NCBI GenBank assembly: GCA_019314185.1
Contig: JAFCZU010000222.1
Span: 1-5,717 of the forward strand
From: Deltaproteobacteria bacterium
GTDB taxonomy: Bacteria; Desulfobacterota; Desulfobacteria; Desulfobacterales; ETH-SRB1
Direction: 5' to 3'
DNA length: 5,717 bases
The notes beneath the pieces are model-generated. The model saw only the letters and a list, made by a program, of their open reading frames with translations. It had not been told where the DNA came from and ran no database searches. Of this stretch, positions 5,707 through 5,717 are shown piece after piece. The position numbers and the translations under genes are program-made. Position 1 is the stretch's first letter; every line of letters begins with the position of its first letter.

Positions 5707-5717
5707 CATAATAACTT

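Noticed and set aside
5706..5717. Last codons of an upstream gene (atpB) ending in TGA on the minus strand
   Set aside because: A frame ending Lys-Leu-Leu-stop exists, but 12 nt cannot be told from chance and another frame could end inside atpE; not called.

Overview
The window holds the downstream half of an operon for an N-type (alternate F1F0) rotary ATPase on the minus strand, and one convergent phosphoglycerate kinase-family gene on the plus strand. All five genes look intact. The moderate base composition, the ATPase type and the style of the intergenic repeats suggest a Desulfobacterota-like (deltaproteobacterial) chromosome or metagenome contig. That is inference from style; no marker gene here settles the taxonomy.

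Plus strand, 76-1392: a divergent phosphoglycerate kinase (PGK) that keeps most of the fold signatures but has two altered active-site segments. Minus strand, read from 5690 down to 1586: atpE (c), atpF (b with a delta-like C-terminus), atpA (alpha) and atpG (gamma). This c-b-alpha-gamma order, with no separate delta gene, is the distal part of the N-ATPase operon layout atpDCQRBEFAG. The beta, epsilon, AtpQ, AtpR and a-subunit genes would be expected beyond the right edge (above 5717).

atpE and atpF are packed 3 nt apart. The later junctions are loose: about 423 nt between atpF and atpA, and 205-217 nt between atpA and atpG. About 193 nt separates atpG from the convergent PGK gene. Each of these gaps is filled by non-coding, palindromic, MITE-like repeat sequence: a 29/31 inverted repeat built from AGTGCCTAAAG units (gap 1), a 25/31 inverted repeat (gap 2), and a perfect 22-bp hairpin plus a 31/37 inverted repeat (gap 3). 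Gaps 2 and 3 share core, edge and gene-adjacent motifs. The repeats reach the stop codons of three genes.

Together the four ATPase genes encode most of a membrane rotor (c), a peripheral stalk (b with delta-like end), a stator/nucleotide subunit (alpha) and the central shaft (gamma). The family is thought to work as an ATP-driven H+ or Na+ exporter that supplements the housekeeping ATP synthase. The c subunit has a two-glutamate ion site plus Ser/Thr/Tyr ligands, so the coupling ion cannot be fixed from sequence. No wholly new system is visible. The most unusual points are the repeat-invaded operon, the delta-like tail on b, and the altered PGK active site.
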